Shown here: positions 8,409 through 16,423 of the stretch, piece after piece
Layout: every line of letters begins with the position of its first letter
How positions within the stretch are numbered: the first letter of the stretch is position 1
Assembly (NCBI GenBank): GCA_036652335.1
Contig: JAVVWB010000001.1
Location: 62,001 to 126,000 of the forward strand
From: JAVVWB01 sp036652335
Lineage (GTDB): Bacteria > Synergistota > Synergistia > Synergistales > Synergistaceae
Length of the DNA stretch: 64,000 nucleotides
Reading direction: 5' to 3'
Program-made: the position numbers and the translations under genes
Notes under the pieces: model-generated
The model's input: only the letters and a program-made list of their open reading frames with translations
Databases searched by the model: none
What the model was told of the DNA's origin: nothing

Positions 8409-10550
8409 TTAAGCAGGGTTTTTTTCGTCGTACATTTTGGAGAGTGTGACGAAGTCTGTTTTTCCTGTCCCTAGTAGTGGCATTTCTTCTATGTATATTA
8501 TTTTTTTAGGAATTGCTATTTCTGCTACTCCAAATTCTACTAGTTTTTGTCTTACTTCTTCTCTTTTTAGTTCCGGTCTTGTGGAGACGAGTGTTAAGGT
8601 TTCACCTTTGGGGCCTCCGTGTGTCATTATTACTGCGTGTTTGTCTTCTGACCATACTTCGCAGAGGACTTCTTCTATTGCTGCTAAGGAGATCATTTCT
8701 CCTCCGATTTTTGCAAATCTTTTTGCACGTCCAAGGATTTTTACGTAGCCTTCTTCGTCTATGTCTACTATGTCTCCTGTGTCGTACCAACCGTCTTTTA
8801 GTGGCTCCAGTACTCCTGGGTTGGTTATTCTCATGTAGCCTAGCATTATGTTGTCGCCTTTGAGCCAGAGTTTGCCGCCTTTTTCTACTCCGTCTATGTG
8901 CTCAAGTTTGTATTGGAGTCCCGGTACTATTGGACCTACTGTGCCCGTTTTGTGGTGTGCGTAGTAGTTGTTTGATACGACAGGCGCTGCTTCTGTTACA
9001 CCGTAGCCCTCTGTTATTCTAATGTTGAATCTTTCAAACCAAGTTTGTTGCGTTGATGGTTTGAGTTTTTCTCCGCCTTGTACGAGGAGTCTCATTGTTG
9101 CAAAGTCATAGTTGTCTGAGGCTGCTTTTGCGAATCCGTTTAGGAATGTGTCTGTTGCAAAGAGTAGTGTGATTCTTTCGTCATAGCAGATTGTTGAGAT
9201 TGTTTTGTAGTGTAACGGGGATGGGTAGAAGTATACGAAGAGTCCAAGCGTTACAGGCATAAATACGCCACATAGTCCAAAGGAGTGGAATATAGGCATC
9301 GCATTTAGTACTCTGTCTGAGCGGTAGAAGTCAACTCTTGAGTACATTTGCGCGTGGTTTGTGTGTAGGTTTTTGTAGCTTAGTAGTACGCCTTTAGGTG
9401 CACCCTCAGAACCAGAGGTAAATAGGAGTACAGCGGGTTTTTCGTTTTCTTCCGGGATTACCGGATTTGATTTTAAAAATGGTGCCTTTAGTGCTGCTTT
9501 GAGTTTTTTTGTCGTTGTTATTGTTGGTGCGAGGTCTTCAAGCCATAGTAGTTTTATGCCCTCAGCTTCTATTGCTGTTGAGAGGTGTTCAAGTTTTCCT
9601 AGGTCTATGAATTTGCGTGATGTGATTACTGTTTTTATTGCTGCTGTACGACAGCAGTTTACAAGGGCTCTGCCTCCCATTGAGAAGTTGAGCATTGCAG
9701 GGACTTTGTTTAGTTTTTCTACTGCATACATTGTTACGACTCCACCAAGTGAGGTCGGAAGTAGTAGCCCTATGTTAGCCCCTTCGAGGTTTTCTCCACG
9801 TAGTGCGTCTTCTATTAGTAGGACCCGTGTAATGAAACCGTTGTAGGTAACAGGTCTTTGCTGGTGATCGCAGAAGAGTCTTGTTTTGCCGCCAAATTCG
9901 TCACGTGCATCAAGTAGTACGTCCCAAAATGGCTTTTCTTTGCGTCTTGCAAATGCGTCTGCTTCGTTCATTATGCGTTCTAATGCACGACCTGATGCTG
10001 CGTTTCTTTTTGAACCTGTTAGTTCGTCAGGGATGTTTAATTTTTGTGCTGGGAATACTGTTATCGTTACTTTTGAGAAGAAACGAAGTCCAGGTTTGTG
10101 CTGTATGCGTGAGAATGGAGTTCTCTGTGTTCCATTTATATATATAGGAAGTATTTTTGCTTTTGTGTGGTCAGCAATTGTAGCAACGCCCTGTGATACT
10201 TTCATTGCTGTGCCTATTGTTGTAGGTTGTAGCTCGGGGAAGATGACACATCTTCCTCCCTTTTTAAGTAGTGTTAAAAAGTATTTAAGGGTAAGCGGGG
10301 TGTCTGCGTCTAATATGTGTGTATCTGCAAGGGATAAGAACATCTTTGCAAATTTCTTTTTTGTGAGTCGCCTTTCTATTGCAAAAGGGACTTTCTCTGG
10401 TAAAAATACTGCCAAAATCATTGGGTCTATGAATGAGACGTAGTTGGGGGCGATAAGTACTCCCTCTCCTGCATTCTTCCAGTTTTCCCATCCTTTGACT
10501 TCGACACTAAAAAATAGTCTTAATATAGATCTAACAATAAATCTCCACAA
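8409..10550 (-). CDS. aas: Aas-like acyltransferase/acyl-ACP synthetase fusion, acyltransferase motifs degenerate
   Basis: Aas fuses a PlsC-type acyltransferase to an acyl-ACP synthetase and normally reacylates lysophospholipids. At 713 residues this protein is close to E. coli Aas. The C-terminal ligase looks intact: LLFTSGSEGAPKG (P-loop), GYGVTEAAP, GWYDTGD and GTGKTD with the catalytic Lys. The N-terminal domain is unusual. The HX4D motif reads NYVSFID (about 36-42), with Tyr in place of the catalytic His, and FPEGR reads FPELQ (about 104-108). The ligase may therefore be the only working half. A predicted promoter and an inverted repeat sit upstream. Confidence 0.85.
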   Translation of the reverse strand: MWRFIVRSILRLFFSVEVKGWENWKNAGEGVLIAPNYVSFIDPMILAVFLPEKVPFAIERRLTKKKFAKMFLSLADTHILDADTPLTLKYFLTLLKKGGRCVIFPELQPTTIGTAMKVSQGVATIADHTKAKILPIYINGTQRTPFSRIQHKPGLRFFSKVTITVFPAQKLNIPDELTGSKRNAASGRALERIMNEADAFARRKEKPFWDVLLDARDEFGGKTRLFCDHQQRPVTYNGFITRVLLIEDALRGENLEGANIGLLLPTSLGGVVTMYAVEKLNKVPAMLNFSMGGRALVNCCRTAAIKTVITSRKFIDLGKLEHLSTAIEAEGIKLLWLEDLAPTITTTKKLKAALKAPFLKSNPVIPEENEKPAVLLFTSGSEGAPKGVLLSYKNLHTNHAQMYSRVDFYRSDRVLNAMPIFHSFGLCGVFMPVTLGLFVYFYPSPLHYKTISTICYDERITLLFATDTFLNGFAKAASDNYDFATMRLLVQGGEKLKPSTQQTWFERFNIRITEGYGVTEAAPVVSNNYYAHHKTGTVGPIVPGLQYKLEHIDGVEKGGKLWLKGDNIMLGYMRITNPGVLEPLKDGWYDTGDIVDIDEEGYVKILGRAKRFAKIGGEMISLAAIEEVLCEVWSEDKHAVIMTHGGPKGETLTLVSTRPELKREEVRQKLVEFGVAEIAIPKKIIYIEEMPLLGTGKTDFVTLSKMYDEKNPA

Positions 10551-10581
10551 AGTATGTCACTCCGCTTTCTAGGGACAAATA

Positions 10582-10605
10582 ATAGTGGAAGATTTATTCC
10601 ACTAT
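10582..10605 (-). promoter_or_regulatory. Inverted repeat at the predicted aas transcription start
   Basis: ATAGTGGAA (10582-10590) and TTCCACTAT (10597-10605) are perfect inverse copies around a 6-base spacer, just downstream of the predicted -10 box. It could be an operator or a 5' hairpin of the mRNA. Confidence 0.5.
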
Positions 10606-10611
10606 CTTGAT

Positions 10612-10641
10612 ATTATAACACATATATACATAAGACTACAA
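10612..10641 (-). promoter_or_regulatory. Predicted sigma-70 promoter of the aas-like gene
   Basis: Read on the minus strand, TTGTAG (10641-10636) is followed after 18 bases by TATAAT (10617-10612). Confidence 0.55.
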
Positions 10642-10771
10642 CCTTTAATAATAAAAAGCAAGAACGTAGCTCTCTTTGTGTCTATAAAAACAGGTTTTTC
10701 TATGTACTTGTAGTTTGAAATATGTTTTTAGAGAAATCAGTGGAAAGGTAAAGGGGGTAAGTTTAGAAAAT

Positions 10772-10806
10772 AAAAAAGAGAGCGGCATTTTGCCACTCTC
10801 TTTTTT
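10772..10806 (-). terminator. Terminator of the rubrerythrin gene
   Basis: AAAAAAGAGAGCGGCA (10772-10787) pairs with TGCCACTCTCTTTTTT (10791-10806), with one G-U wobble in the minus-strand RNA. Confidence 0.85.
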
Positions 10807-10819
10807 GATATATTAAATT

Positions 10820-11314
10820 TTAGTATTTTTTGAAGATTGATGGTTTTGCACCACAGATGGGGCATGATTCTGTTGGTGTTGAACCTTTGTGGATGAAACC
10901 GCAGATTGGGCAAAGGTAGTAGTCTTGACCTTCTGGTTCGTTTCCGAGGTTTGCTAATGCTTCGTCATATAGGCGAGCGTGAACTTTTTCTGCTTCGTTT
11001 GCAAAGTTGAAGATACGAATTGCGGCATTATTTCCCTCTTCTTTTGCAGTTTCGAGCATTGGTGGGTACATTGTTGTGAATTCGTATTCTTCACCGCTTT
11101 TTGCAGCCTTGAGGTTATCTGCTGTTGAGCCTACTCCACCCATTGACTTAAATTCTGCGCAAGCGTGTATGGTTTCCGCTGCTGCTGTTGCACGGAAAAG
11201 TCGTGCGATATTTGTGAAGCCTTCGTTTTCTGCTTGTTCGGCGAAGCAAAGATATTTTCTGTTGGCCTGTGATTCTCCGGCAAATGCTGTTGCCAAGTTT
11301 TCGTTTGTTTTCAT
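10820..11314 (-). CDS. rbr: Rubrerythrin
   Basis: Rubrerythrin is a cytoplasmic peroxidase that reduces hydrogen peroxide in anaerobes. The N-terminal ferritin-like diiron domain starts with NLATAFAGESQANRKY and contains the metal-binding motifs ETIHACAEF and EAEKVHARLYDEA. The C-terminal rubredoxin-like domain has the two CPICG knuckles (YYLCPICGFIHKG and ESCPICGAKP) that bind one iron. The start ATG at 11314 lies nine bases after AGGAGG; a longer frame to 11389 lacks such a site and adds non-family sequence. Length 164 residues. Monocistronic, with its own terminator. It fits a strict anaerobe facing occasional oxygen. Confidence 0.95.
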   Translation of the reverse strand: MKTNENLATAFAGESQANRKYLCFAEQAENEGFTNIARLFRATAAAETIHACAEFKSMGGVGSTADNLKAAKSGEEYEFTTMYPPMLETAKEEGNNAAIRIFNFANEAEKVHARLYDEALANLGNEPEGQDYYLCPICGFIHKGSTPTESCPICGAKPSIFKKY

Positions 11315-11467
11315 CAATACATTCCTCCTAGTTATTTGAGTTACATTTTTATTACAAAATACCAAGTATATCTTGTATAATTTTAGCATGAATTTGAAAG
11401 AAAAATAGAGTATATTGCATATATATATAGGAAGTAATTTTTTGTATATATAAAAGGAGAGAAAAAA

Positions 11468-11929
11468 ATGATATATGACACAATAAAAAATTTTAAGGAA
11501 AAGAGCAATTTTTATTTTTCTGATTTGCCGGAAATTGACAGATTTTTTATAGCTTTGGAAGAAGCAAATTACGAAATTGATAAAATAAAGGAAATGAAAT
11601 TTGAAACTTTGGACCTAAGATTTGGCGAATATGAGACGAAAAAATCAGAAGATGTATTGTTTGAGGCGCACAGAAAACTATGGGATTTGCAAATAGTACT
11701 AGAGGGCGAAGAGTATGTAGAGTATGCCCCAATAGAAGAAATGCAGGAAGAAATACCATATGATGAGGGAAAAGATATTGCATTTTATGTTGCTACAGGC
11801 GAGAAAATTAAGATAAAAAGAGGTAACGCAGTAATGCTTGCACCGTGGGATGGTCACAAACCGGGAATTAACGTAGATGAGCAACCGCAAAAAATTAAAA
11901 AAATTGTGATAAAGATAGAAAGAAATTAG
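11468..11929 (+). CDS. YhcH/YjgK/YiaL family protein
   Basis: This family (DUF386, cupin fold) includes E. coli YhcH in sialic-acid metabolism and EbgC in beta-galactoside metabolism, and is suspected to act on sugars. The 153 residues include FEAHRKLWDLQIVLEGEE and APWDGHKPG, which hold the conserved Glu/His metal-site residues. The ATG follows AAAGGAGAG by seven bases. No sialic-acid or sugar genes lie next to it, so its substrate is unknown here. The coding strand is purine-rich rather than G/T- or A/C-biased, unlike the genes on either side, which suits its position at the composition switch. Confidence 0.8.
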   Translation: MIYDTIKNFKEKSNFYFSDLPEIDRFFIALEEANYEIDKIKEMKFETLDLRFGEYETKKSEDVLFEAHRKLWDLQIVLEGEEYVEYAPIEEMQEEIPYDEGKDIAFYVATGEKIKIKRGNAVMLAPWDGHKPGINVDEQPQKIKKIVIKIERN

Positions 11930-12289
11930 AAATTTCTGTAAAAATAACACAAAATTATAAAAGAGTTCAAAAAAGTTCAAAAAGCATAAATTGGATTTCT
12001 AAAAAGATATAATGTCATAAAAAGAATACACATATATACCTACATAATAAGATATGAATGTAAATAGTTTTAGAAAACACTAACATTTTGTGAAAAGCAA
12101 GTCTATATTTATGTTGAATACAGAAATATATTAAAGATATTTTGATAAATGTAAATGGTAGTAAGTACCAACAACATAAAATGAACTTACAAAACACAAA
12201 ATAAAACAAGTTTTTCACAAATCACAATTTAAATAAAATTTAAAAAACAGGTTTCTAGTTAAAAATCGCTTGTTTTTTCTGTTTAAGCA
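11930..12289. other. Gene-free AT-rich region at the strand-composition switch
   Basis: No open frame with a plausible ribosome site was found on either strand. The region falls where the plus strand changes from G/T-rich to A/C-rich. One partial resemblance to a XerD half-site of dif is present (TTATGTTGAAT at 12109-12119), but the other half is not convincing. Confidence 0.6.
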
Positions 12290-12319
12290 TTGACTAATAA
12301 AATCTCTCGGTTATTATAT
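12290..12319 (+). promoter_or_regulatory. Promoter of the lytic transglycosylase gene
   Basis: TTGACT (12290-12295) is followed after 18 bases by TTATAT (12314-12319). TATTAT at 12312-12317 with 16-base spacing is an alternative -10. Confidence 0.6.
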
Positions 12320-12330
12320 CTCGTGCAAAA

Positions 12331-12407
12331 CAGTTAACACCGAAGGAGCAAATTGGCTTCAAATTTTAATTCTTCTACGAAAAGTTGGGTTCCGGTGTTT
12401 TAAACTG
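12331..12407 (+). promoter_or_regulatory. Structured 5' leader of the lytic transglycosylase gene
   Basis: CAGTT and AACACCG (12331-12342) pair with CGGTGTT and AACTG (12393-12407) across a 3-base bulge, closing a loop of about 50 bases. The loop contains an internal GAAG/CTTC pairing and the stretch CCGAAGGAGCAAA. The stem ends two bases before the AGGAGG ribosome site, so folding could control translation. It does not match a riboswitch class known to me. Confidence 0.5.
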
Positions 12408-12419
12408 CAGGAGGTAAAT

Positions 12420-13250
12420 ATGAGAGAAAACAGACATTTAAGAGAAATACTGAAAATTCAGTTTGTTTTTCTTGTAATATTGGCAATAGTAATAGTTTCT
12501 TCACCACTAGTTGTCATGGGAAAAACGAATGAAGAGGTATCATCTGATGCTATGTTTGAAAGTTGTTCAATAACAGAGACATCTTACGAAGCTGATGCTG
12601 ACGGAGAGCTCAAACAAGTATCAACGAAAACGACAGACGTTTATGAGGAAGACATCACAGCAGATGATGTTAACTTTGAAGCCTCTGTTTTAAGCGCACT
12701 GAAAGCAATGAAAGTCACCGAAGACGACATTGCAAAATGGGTAGAACAACACCCGAAATCAACACTTGCATCACTACACGAGCTCTCACCATCTCAACAG
12801 AGAGAAGTTGCAAACATTGCTACATTTATCCGCAAGGTAAACAAAAATGTAGATGTCAAAACAGCATGGAGAGAGTCATGTGCAATAGTAACACACAGCA
12901 AAAAGTACGACATACCTGTAGACTTGGTAGTAGGTGTAGCAAAGACAGAAAGCACATTTAACCCTAATACAAAAAGTCACATGGGTGCTGTAGGAGTAAT
13001 GCAAGTAGTATGGAAAGTACACCACGGTATGCTTTCTGCTAAAGGAATTGCTAAATCAAAAGAACAAATGCATGATCCGGAAATTGGTGTGGAGGCAGGC
13101 GTACTGCTACTCTCCAGATACATAGATGCTTATGGAACAGTCCAAAAGGCACTCTCTCGTTACTACGGTTCATCATCAAAGAAATACATGGTAAGAGTAA
13201 GCAGAACTGTAGCACAACTTAACAAACATTCTGAAAACACAGGTTTTTAA
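12420..13250 (+). CDS. Membrane-anchored lytic transglycosylase (SLT domain)
   Basis: The enzyme cleaves peptidoglycan between MurNAc and GlcNAc, leaving a 1,6-anhydro end. Residues about 12-33 form a signal anchor (FVFLVILAIVIVSSPLVV), followed by an acidic spacer of about 130 residues. The Slt-type catalytic domain is at about 155-270: AKTESTFNPNTKS carries the catalytic Glu, and MGAVGVMQV, GVEAGVLLL and ALSRYYG are typical of the Slt/MltC family. The start ATG lies five bases after AGGAGG. The leader carries a strong promoter and a stem touching the ribosome site, which suggests translational control. Confidence 0.85.
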   Translation: MRENRHLREILKIQFVFLVILAIVIVSSPLVVMGKTNEEVSSDAMFESCSITETSYEADADGELKQVSTKTTDVYEEDITADDVNFEASVLSALKAMKVTEDDIAKWVEQHPKSTLASLHELSPSQQREVANIATFIRKVNKNVDVKTAWRESCAIVTHSKKYDIPVDLVVGVAKTESTFNPNTKSHMGAVGVMQVVWKVHHGMLSAKGIAKSKEQMHDPEIGVEAGVLLLSRYIDAYGTVQKALSRYYGSSSKKYMVRVSRTVAQLNKHSENTGF

Positions 13251-13273
13251 CAAAACTTTTAACAGAAAAAAAT

Positions 13274-13316
13274 AAAAAACAAGCGAGACTTTAGTGACTC
13301 GCTTGTTTTTTATTTT
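13274..13316. terminator. Bidirectional terminator after the lytic transglycosylase
   Basis: AAAAAACAAGCGAG (13274-13287) pairs with CTCGCTTGTTTTTT (13298-13311), shared with the convergent hisC. Confidence 0.9.
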
Positions 13317-13336
13317 TTGCTTGTATGTGTGCTTAC

Positions 13337-14425
13337 TTATAATATATTCCTAAGCTCTTTAATAAGAAGCTCATTTTCGCAAGGCAACCCGACAGAAATC
13401 CTCAAAGCTTGTTTTTTTCTAAAAGACAAAGCACGAATTACAATACCTTTTTCAAAAAGTGCTGACCTAATCTTTTGTGCTTTGTCAGAAAAAACAAAAA
13501 TAAAATTCGTCTGACTGGGGAAAACTTCTAACTGCAAACCTTCCAAAGCAGAAATCAACTTCACCCTTTCTTCCTTATTGGTGTCGTAAGTCTTCTTTGC
13601 GTAAGAAACATCGCTCAAAGCGCCCAAAGCGCCCTCTGTTGCGACATAAGAGACACAATAGGGTTCACGCACCTTATAAAGGAAGCGAAGTAACTCTCTA
13701 TTGCCTACAGCCCAACCAACACGCAACCCTGCAAGACCGTAAAGCTTTGAAAAAGTTCTACAGACAAGCAAATTTGGGAAACGCTTTACAAGTGAAATAC
13801 CACTCTCTACACACTCATCTGCAAAATCTATGTATGCCTCATCTAAAACAAAAATTGTACTTTTAGGAGTTGCCTCTACAATCCTTACCACATCTTCAAT
13901 AGAAGCAAAAGAACCACTTGGATTATTTGGATTACAGAAAAAAACTAACTTCGTCTTGTCATTAATTGCAGAAATAAAACCCTCTACGTCCAAAGACAAA
14001 TCGTCTCTCATAGGCACAAGAACATTCTTTGCGCCCATAATAGAAGCAGTATCTGCATAAACGGAAAAAGTAAGCTCACCTGTAACAACTTCGTCCCCCT
14101 TACGTAAAAAAGCACGACCCAACATAGTAAACAAACCATCAAGTCCATTACTCACAATAACTTCATCGGGTAAAACTCCACTAAGCTCTGCCAACTTACA
14201 CCGCAAAGTGGTACAAGTGCTATCAGGATATCTATTACCTTGGGCAAGAGCCTTTGTCATAAAAGCAAGAGCCAAAGGAGAAACACCTAAATTATTTTCA
14301 TTAGCAGAGACACGAACCACATCCTCTGGCATAGGGCCGGGATTATACTCAACTAAATCACGAATTTCCTCACGGGCTGAAGAATACACAACCTCTTTAA
14401 AATCATCTAAAATAGACAAATTCAT
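13337..14425 (-). CDS. hisC: Histidinol-phosphate aminotransferase
   Basis: HisC is a PLP enzyme that converts imidazole acetol phosphate and glutamate to histidinol phosphate. Class I/II aminotransferase motifs are clear: VSNGLDGL, FCNPNNPSG, VLDEAYIDF, and the Schiff-base lysine in FSKLYGLAGLRVG. The start ATG at 14425 has GGAGGG six bases upstream; an extended frame to 14467 is less likely. 362 residues. It is transcribed away from the his operon, sharing a short divergent promoter region. Its coding strand is G/T-rich, the reverse of the neighbouring his genes, so composition follows the DNA strand and not the gene. Confidence 0.92.
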   Translation of the reverse strand: MNLSILDDFKEVVYSSAREEIRDLVEYNPGPMPEDVVRVSANENNLGVSPLALAFMTKALAQGNRYPDSTCTTLRCKLAELSGVLPDEVIVSNGLDGLFTMLGRAFLRKGDEVVTGELTFSVYADTASIMGAKNVLVPMRDDLSLDVEGFISAINDKTKLVFFCNPNNPSGSFASIEDVVRIVEATPKSTIFVLDEAYIDFADECVESGISLVKRFPNLLVCRTFSKLYGLAGLRVGWAVGNRELLRFLYKVREPYCVSYVATEGALGALSDVSYAKKTYDTNKEERVKLISALEGLQLEVFPSQTNFIFVFSDKAQKIRSALFEKGIVIRALSFRKKQALRISVGLPCENELLIKELRNIL

Positions 14426-14451
14426 AAAATCCCTCCGAAACAAAAAAAAAT

Positions 14452-14480
14452 TTGCAAATATAATCAACGAGTGTTATTAT
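14452..14480 (+). promoter_or_regulatory. Predicted promoter of the his operon
   Basis: TTGCAA (14452-14457), 17-base spacer, TATTAT (14475-14480), upstream of hisZ. Confidence 0.5.
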
Positions 14481-14553
14481 ATGACCTATGCTCAAAAGTA
14501 GCAAGCTAATACTTTACTTAGTTAAAGCGAGAAAACAAAAAGGGGAAAATAAA

Positions 14554-15753
14554 ATGAACAAAACACCCAAAGGATGCAACAACATAGGCGGAAAAGTCGC
14601 TGAAAAAATAGAATATTGCAGAAACACATCTATGGAACTCTTTGCGCACTATGGATACAAACCATTCAGCCCTGCCGAACTACAACTGGTAGAAAGCGTA
14701 TGGGAAAACGTATCAAAAAGCAGAGCGAGAAGATTCATACCTGTAATGTCACCTCATGGAGAACCGTGTGTACTAAGAGGAGACCTCACACTCTCAGCAG
14801 TTGCATACCTCTCCACCCACTTTAACAGCAACGAAAGACCACTAAGGCTATCCTATGCTGACAGAGTCTACATGGTACCGGAAACGCCAAAATCAAACCT
14901 AGAAGAAAACCAAGTCGGAGTAGAACTAATAGGATGGGAAAGCACAGGTGCAGACGTAGAAACAGTATCACTACTTCTCAGAACCCTTGATCAACTGGGA
15001 ATAGAAAAATCTGTAATTGTACTTGGTGACGTCTCAATCCTATCCTACATACTACAAGACATACCAAATGACAAATCAGAAGAAATAATAAATGCACTAC
15101 AAAAAAACTCATACACAGAATACAGAAACATAATAGAAACAATAGAAACAACAAAAGAAAAAAAGGAACTGCTATCAAAACTACCTACATTAAAAGGAAA
15201 CGTAACAACAATATCCCAAGTAAGCACCATGCTCAAAAACGCAAAAGTAGTCACACCACTCAAATCACTATGTGACTCACTATGCAAACTTGGATACGAA
15301 GAAAGAATCAGAGTAGACTTCTCATTTGTAAGAGATCTTGGTTACTACAGTGGCCCAATATACAACGCATACTCATCACTAAGTGGTGCGTTACTTGGAG
15401 GCGGAGGACGCTATGACGGGCTCCTCACAAAAGTAGGAATAGAAGGAGAAGCCTGTGGCTTTGCACTAAACCTAAAAGAACTTGCAGACCACTGCAACAA
15501 CAAAGACATGTCGCCACAAATAATGCTATGGGGTGGACAAAGTGACCCGGCCGACGTACTCCGTTATGCAGACGGGCTAAGCAAAAAAGGCATATCATTT
15601 GAACTAAGCTGGACAAAAGATAAAAAAGAATCACAAAGAATAGCCACACTCAGAAAACACAAATGGTGGTTTGACTTTGCAGACAAAAAAATAACAAACA
15701 TAAAAACGGGAGAAACGACAAACCAAGAAACCTTTGAAAGGGATGAACTATAA
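14554..15753 (+). CDS. hisZ: ATP phosphoribosyltransferase regulatory subunit
   Basis: HisZ is a catalytically dead histidyl-tRNA-synthetase relative that forms a complex with the short HisG and makes it sensitive to histidine. The class II synthetase core is recognisable (GYKPFSPAELQLVE, CVLRGDLT near residue 72, GYYSGPIYNAY, GGGGRYDGL). The ATG at 14554 follows AGGGG; a frame extending to 14488 has no such site. 399 residues. The stop overlaps the hisG start (TAATG). Its presence agrees with the short HisG next to it. The coding strand is A/C-rich. Confidence 0.9.
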   Translation: MNKTPKGCNNIGGKVAEKIEYCRNTSMELFAHYGYKPFSPAELQLVESVWENVSKSRARRFIPVMSPHGEPCVLRGDLTLSAVAYLSTHFNSNERPLRLSYADRVYMVPETPKSNLEENQVGVELIGWESTGADVETVSLLLRTLDQLGIEKSVIVLGDVSILSYILQDIPNDKSEEIINALQKNSYTEYRNIIETIETTKEKKELLSKLPTLKGNVTTISQVSTMLKNAKVVTPLKSLCDSLCKLGYEERIRVDFSFVRDLGYYSGPIYNAYSSLSGALLGGGGRYDGLLTKVGIEGEACGFALNLKELADHCNNKDMSPQIMLWGGQSDPADVLRYADGLSKKGISFELSWTKDKKESQRIATLRKHKWWFDFADKKITNIKTGETTNQETFERDEL

Positions 15754-16397
15754 TGCTTACATTTGCGCTCCCCACAGGGAGATCCCTACAAGACGGAATA
15801 GAACTCCTTGGTGGTGCCGGACTACCGGTAGAAAAACTAAAAAACCCAGGAAGAAACCTAGTAATAGAAGACAGTGGATTCAAATACCTACTTACAAAAC
15901 CATCTGACGTTCCTGCTATGGTACACTACGGAGTAGCAGACCTAGGACTTGCGGGAAGCGACGTAATAAAAGAAACAGAAATAGCCATATCCGAACTCCT
16001 CGACACAGGACGAGCCAAATGTGTAATGGCAGTTGCAGGTCCTGCGGAAATGGCAGACAGATTTGATGGGGACGTATGTCGCCTAATGGGACTAAAAGTT
16101 GCAACAAAATACACAACATTTGCAGAAAAAACCTTTGCTTCATGGGGAATACAAATAAAAATCCTCAAACTAAACGGATCTGTAGAGCTTGCTCCGGCAC
16201 TTGGACTAAGCGACTGCATATTTGACGTTGTACAGACAGGAACGACACTAAAAGCAAACGGACTCACCATAATAAAAGAAGCTGAGCCAATATCAATGAG
16301 ACTAATAGCTGGAACTGGCTCCATGCAAATGAACTGGGAAAAAATGTTTGGTGTGGTAGAATCAATACACCAATATGTAAAAAACAACCCTAAATAA
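15753..16397 (+). CDS. hisG: ATP phosphoribosyltransferase, short form
   Basis: HisG joins ATP and PRPP in the first step of histidine synthesis. At 214 residues this is the short HisG that lacks the C-terminal regulatory domain and depends on HisZ. Motifs include FALPTGRSL at the N-terminus, GVADLGLAGSDV, and the PRPP-binding segment DIFDVVQTGTTLKANG-like at about residue 155-170 (here CIFDVVQTGTTLKANG). It is translationally coupled to hisZ through TAATG. hisB follows after 26 bases. Confidence 0.95.
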   Translation: MLTFALPTGRSLQDGIELLGGAGLPVEKLKNPGRNLVIEDSGFKYLLTKPSDVPAMVHYGVADLGLAGSDVIKETEIAISELLDTGRAKCVMAVAGPAEMADRFDGDVCRLMGLKVATKYTTFAEKTFASWGIQIKILKLNGSVELAPALGLSDCIFDVVQTGTTLKANGLTIIKEAEPISMRLIAGTGSMQMNWEKMFGVVESIHQYVKNNPK

Positions 16398-16423
16398 AAA
16401 GGAACACATGGGAGAGTGGCAAA

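Noticed and set aside
10612..10641. dif-like TGTATA core
   Set aside because: The same bases form a good -35/-10 pair for the aas-like gene, and the flanking half-sites do not match dif.
12101..12120. Possible dif site at the composition switch
   Set aside because: TTATGTTGAAT resembles a XerD half-site, but the XerC half and 6-base centre do not match; a genome-wide test is needed.
12331..12407. Glycine or c-di-AMP riboswitch
   Set aside because: CCGAAGGAGC recalls glycine aptamers, but the CTCTCAGG and AAAGGAC parts are absent and the c-di-AMP consensus does not fit.
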